9,045 nucleotides of DNA from Pseudomonadota bacterium (GTDB lineage Bacteria; Pseudomonadota; Gammaproteobacteria; Steroidobacterales; Woeseiaceae): NCBI GenBank assembly GCA_022567775.1, contig JADFGH010000068.1:1-9045 (forward strand). Reading direction: 5' to 3'. The position numbers were made by a program, and so were the translations under genes. Numbering within the stretch: position 1 is the first letter of the stretch; each line of letters starts with the position of its first letter. This document shows positions 6,444 to 9,045 of the stretch, one piece after another. The notes below the pieces were generated by a model that was not told where the DNA came from, ran no database searches, and worked only from the letters and a program-made list of their open reading frames with translations.

Positions 6444-7625
6444 CTAATCTTCAGGATCCAGGGCATGGAGAATGCTGGTATCCGTAACAAAACGCTGAAA
6501 CTTCTTTTTATCAAGTGCGTAGCGAACCGCATCGTCCGGGTCAACCTCGTTTGCCTCAATCGCTGCCAGCAGCGCCTGGTCCATCAGTTGCATGCCGACG
6601 TTTCTCCCGGTTTGCAGCTGCGCCGGAATCTGGTGAGATTGATCGGTCATGATGAGCTTTGATATTGCACGGTTATTTACCAAGACCTCCAAAACTGCCT
6701 TGCGGCCGCGGCCGTCGGGTGTCTTGACCAGCACCTGGGTTACCACCGCCTTCAGACTTTGCGACAGGAAGCTTTTCGTCTGTTCACGCAATTCGCCCGG
6801 CAAAGCATCGATAATTCGATCGATCGATTTGACGGCACTCGTTGTGTGAAGGGTGCCCAGTACAAGGTGGCCGGTTTCCGCTGCGGTCATTGCCATCGAA
6901 ATTGTTTCGGCGTCGCGTAACTCGCCGACCAGGATCACGTCCGGATCCTCGCGCATCGCGGATCGAACACCATCGGCAAAAGTTTTCAAATGTGTGCCGA
7001 GTTCACGCTGGATGACCTGGCTTTTCTTGCTGGGGTGCACGAATTCAATCGGGTCTTCAAGGCTGATGATGTTCAGGCTGCGCGTTTGGTTCAGGTGATT
7101 GACCATTGCCGCGAGCGTGGTTGACTTACCGGTACCGGTGGAGCCGGTGACCAGCACCATCCCCTGGTGGTAATCGCAGAAACCGCGAACTACATCGGGC
7201 GTATTGAGTTTTTCGAATGTCGGCACTTCATTCGGGATATAGCGGAAGACCGCGCCCACGCCCGTATCCTTGCGAAACAGATTTACGCGAAAGCGTCCAC
7301 CATCTTCAGCAACGTAGGAAAAATCGAGATCGCGGCCCGAATAAAAGTGGTCCTTTTGCGAATCGCTCAGGATCTCCATGACATAGCTTTCGAGCTCGGT
7401 ATCCGATAATTCCCTGAATTTGATGGGCATCAGGTCGCCGTTCATGCGCAGCATCGGCGGAACCCCAACCGCGAGGTGGACGTCCGAGCAACCCTGGGCG
7501 AGGCCCAGTTTCAGGAATGAATCGATGCGTGGCATGGTGATACGAGTCTGGTCGCGCCCAAGAGTAATGGAACTGCGCGTATCGTAGGATGAAACCGGGG
7601 TGCGTGCCAGTGCGCTGGCGCACAT
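6444..7625 (-). CDS. pilT: PilT-family type IV pilus ATPase (first of two paralogues)
   Basis: PilT/GspE-superfamily motor ATPase, probably acting at the pilus base in the cytoplasm. From ATG 7625 it has 393 residues. Catalytic motifs are Walker A GSTGTGKST (161-169), Asp box ISLEDPIEF (187-195), Walker B DPDVILVGE with glutamate 235, and His box GTLHTT (257-262). The N-terminal family motif SDVHL is at 47-51. Homologues usually begin about 15 residues before that motif, which points to ATG 7535 (residue 31), giving 363 residues. The longer start lies 2 bases after the kinase stop and suits coupling. Neither start has a good ribosome site, so it remains open. The position of the PilT AIRNLIRE motif reads AISKLIMTD (320-328), losing the arginines. 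A C-terminal extension of about 35 residues has no recognised domain. The His box is PilT-like rather than PilU-like, but the motif change may mean an accessory role. Confidence 0.9.
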   Translation of the reverse strand: MCASALARTPVSSYDTRSSITLGRDQTRITMPRIDSFLKLGLAQGCSDVHLAVGVPPMLRMNGDLMPIKFRELSDTELESYVMEILSDSQKDHFYSGRDLDFSYVAEDGGRFRVNLFRKDTGVGAVFRYIPNEVPTFEKLNTPDVVRGFCDYHQGMVLVTGSTGTGKSTTLAAMVNHLNQTRSLNIISLEDPIEFVHPSKKSQVIQRELGTHLKTFADGVRSAMREDPDVILVGELRDAETISMAMTAAETGHLVLGTLHTTSAVKSIDRIIDALPGELREQTKSFLSQSLKAVVTQVLVKTPDGRGRKAVLEVLVNNRAISKLIMTDQSHQIPAQLQTGRNVGMQLMDQALLAAIEANEVDPDDAVRYALDKKKFQRFVTDTSILHALDPED

Positions 7626-7627
7626 TT

Positions 7628-9045
7628 TTACAGTTGGATTTCGCCCAGTGCGTCCATTAGTTCGTCCATCGACTGGTGTCGCTTGGTCTTATCCACAGTC
7701 ATGGCTTTGCCAATGAGCGTGGCGTAAGCGTCCGGAACCTCCGGGTTGATCTCCTGGCAGGCCTTGGCCTTGCCCTGGACGTGCTGATACATGACCGACA
7801 TGTGATCACCGCGGCTGTATGGCGGGATACCGGTGACCATCTCGTACATGATGACGCCAATGCTGTAAATATCAGCTGTCTGATCGACTTTCTTGCCGAG
7901 AATCTGTTCCGGGGCCATGTATTTGGGTGAGCCGATTACATAGCCGGTCTTGGTGAGTTGGGTGTCCCCGCTGCTCGCTGCGGCCGCAACACCGAAGTCC
8001 ACGATCTTCAGCAGGCGCTCTTCATTGACCAGGATATTGGCAGGTTTCAGGTCGCGATGGATAACGCCGGCCTGGTGAGCGACCGACATCCCCGTTGCCA
8101 TATCCATCGAAAATTGCAAGGCCTTGTCGAAACTCATCGGCTTGGCGTCTGGAATCTCCCCGCTGAGTGTGTGGGACGGGAAATATTCCATAGAGATTGC
8201 ATAGGCGCCCTGCAGGTGCAGGAAGTCATAAATACGGATGACGTTCTTGTGCGTGATCATGCGCGAGTAGCGCAGCTCGTGCACGAAACGCTTCATCATT
8301 TCCTCGTCTGACGATACGTTCGGATTCAGGAATTTGAGAATCAATTGCTCATCAACAACCTCGTCTTCCATGAGGAGCACGGTACCGAACGCGCCCTTGC
8401 CGATTTTCTCGATGTACTTGTAGCGGCCCTCGATAACATCACCGGGTTTCAGTTTGGTGATGTCCAGTACTGCGCTCGCCATCGGCGCGGCGGGTGCGGA
8501 TGCCGGTGCATCTGTCAGCGCCTCGATTTGCGTGCTCGAATCGAGGCTCGCAACCTTGCTCGCTTCTTTTGCTTCCGCAAGTATTTTTTCGAGGTCTTGA
8601 TTGTCGACGAGAAGCGTCATCGTGTTTTCGCCAATCTTCTCGGCTCGCGCATTTTCCGCGAGTACGGTCTTGGAGAATCGCGCGTTGAGGTCTTTCAAGG
8701 CGCCATCCGCGATGTTGATAATCGTCGCGTCTTCGGACTGCTTGATCTTCGTCAGTACGCCACGGATTGTGTCTGCATGCGATTCGTCCGCGAGGCTGGA
8801 TAGCGCCTTGATCGCTTCGATCTGGAGATCACGCTCCGGCCGATTAAGCATCGGCACGATTTTCTTAATGTGATCGTAGTTACCAATCTTCGCGAGCGCG
8901 CGGACCACGACGACGTCTGTCCTGGGGTTTTTACCGAGCATGGCCTCAAGAGTCGGCAATGCTTTTGGTCCGCCAATTTTTGCCAAGGCATCCACAGCAC
9001 GCTCCCGCACCCACCAGTCGGCATCACCGGTCGCCTTGATAAGGG
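7628..9045 (-). CDS. HEAT-repeat Ser/Thr protein kinase, C-terminal part (5' end outside window)
   Basis: Bacterial Hanks-type Ser/Thr kinase. The frame is open to base 9045 (471 codons visible), and the coding sequence continues HEAT-like repeats upstream, so the true start is outside. Residues are numbered from the GTG at 9010. HEAT-like helical repeats occupy the first 110 or so residues (VRERAVDALAKIGG; VVVVRALAKIGN; LQIEAIKALSSLAD). A linker, about 114-187, ends in an Ala/Pro-rich stretch. The kinase domain (about 195-458) has glycine loop GKGAFGTV (204-211), lysine 226, helix-C glutamate 245, HRDLKPAN (318-325), DFG (338-340) and APE (366-368), so it should be active. Threonines 353 and 355 in the activation loop are candidate phosphorylation sites. 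I see no membrane segment or PASTA repeats, so it is probably cytoplasmic. The TAA stop lies 2 bases before the longer pilT start. Substrates are unknown; pilus motors are an inference from context. Confidence 0.93.
   Translation of the reverse strand, partial: LIKATGDADWWVRERAVDALAKIGGPKALPTLEAMLGKNPRTDVVVVRALAKIGNYDHIKKIVPMLNRPERDLQIEAIKALSSLADESHADTIRGVLTKIKQSEDATIINIADGALKDLNARFSKTVLAENARAEKIGENTMTLLVDNQDLEKILAEAKEASKVASLDSSTQIEALTDAPASAPAAPMASAVLDITKLKPGDVIEGRYKYIEKIGKGAFGTVLLMEDEVVDEQLILKFLNPNVSSDEEMMKRFVHELRYSRMITHKNVIRIYDFLHLQGAYAISMEYFPSHTLSGEIPDAKPMSFDKALQFSMDMATGMSVAHQAGVIHRDLKPANILVNEERLLKIVDFGVAAAASSGDTQLTKTGYVIGSPKYMAPEQILGKKVDQTADIYSIGVIMYEMVTGIPPYSRGDHMSVMYQHVQGKAKACQEINPEVPDAYATLIGKAMTVDKTKRHQSMDELMDALGEIQL

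Noticed and set aside
7573..7589. Possible sigma-54 promoter (TGGCACG) inside the 5' end of the first pilT
   Set aside because: The -24-like half matches, but the -12 half at the required spacing lacks the TTGC core, so it is probably a coding coincidence.
9008..9010. GTG as the true start of the kinase gene
   Set aside because: The frame stays open upstream to the window edge and the translated residues (ending WWVRERAVDALAKIG) continue a HEAT-like repeat, so this GTG is internal.

Overview
The window looks like a chromosomal segment of a gammaproteobacterium. The evidence is an rsx/rnf electron-transport operon directly downstream of a zinc-type MetG, together with PilT-family type IV pilus motor ATPases. 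The proteins resemble E. coli and Pseudomonas homologues as I know them, but no feature fixes the genus. Base composition by eye is moderately GC-rich, and long open frames antisense to the real genes are common. All supported genes lie on the minus strand, so biological order runs from base 9045 down to base 1.

Region 9045-5343 is a pilus-motor block. It starts with the C-terminal part of a protein with HEAT-like repeats followed by a complete Ser/Thr protein kinase domain; its 5' end is outside the window. Two tandem PilT-family ATPase genes follow. The first may start 2 bases after the kinase stop. The second starts at a TTG, 21 bases after the first one's TAG and in the same reading frame. 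The tight packing suggests one transcript, with the kinase as a candidate regulator of pilus retraction.

Region 5342-5177 is the only sizeable intergenic space (166 bases). It holds two small inverted repeats just after the second pilT and a possible extended -10 promoter for metG.

Region 5176-1 carries metG (methionyl-tRNA synthetase), rsxA, rsxB, rsxC and the first 166 codons of rsxD, with short gaps or overlaps and no visible terminator. The Rsx/Rnf proteins form a membrane complex that moves electrons between NADH and ferredoxin-type carriers coupled to ion translocation; in E. coli it keeps SoxR reduced. RsxC is the NADH/flavin and Fe-S subunit, RsxB the Fe-S subunit, and RsxA and RsxD are membrane subunits. 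The usual remaining genes (rsxG, rsxE, often nth) would lie beyond base 1.

I saw no tRNA, rRNA, CRISPR array, insertion sequence or phage gene. The least ordinary part is the HEAT-kinase plus double-PilT block; the rest is standard housekeeping content.
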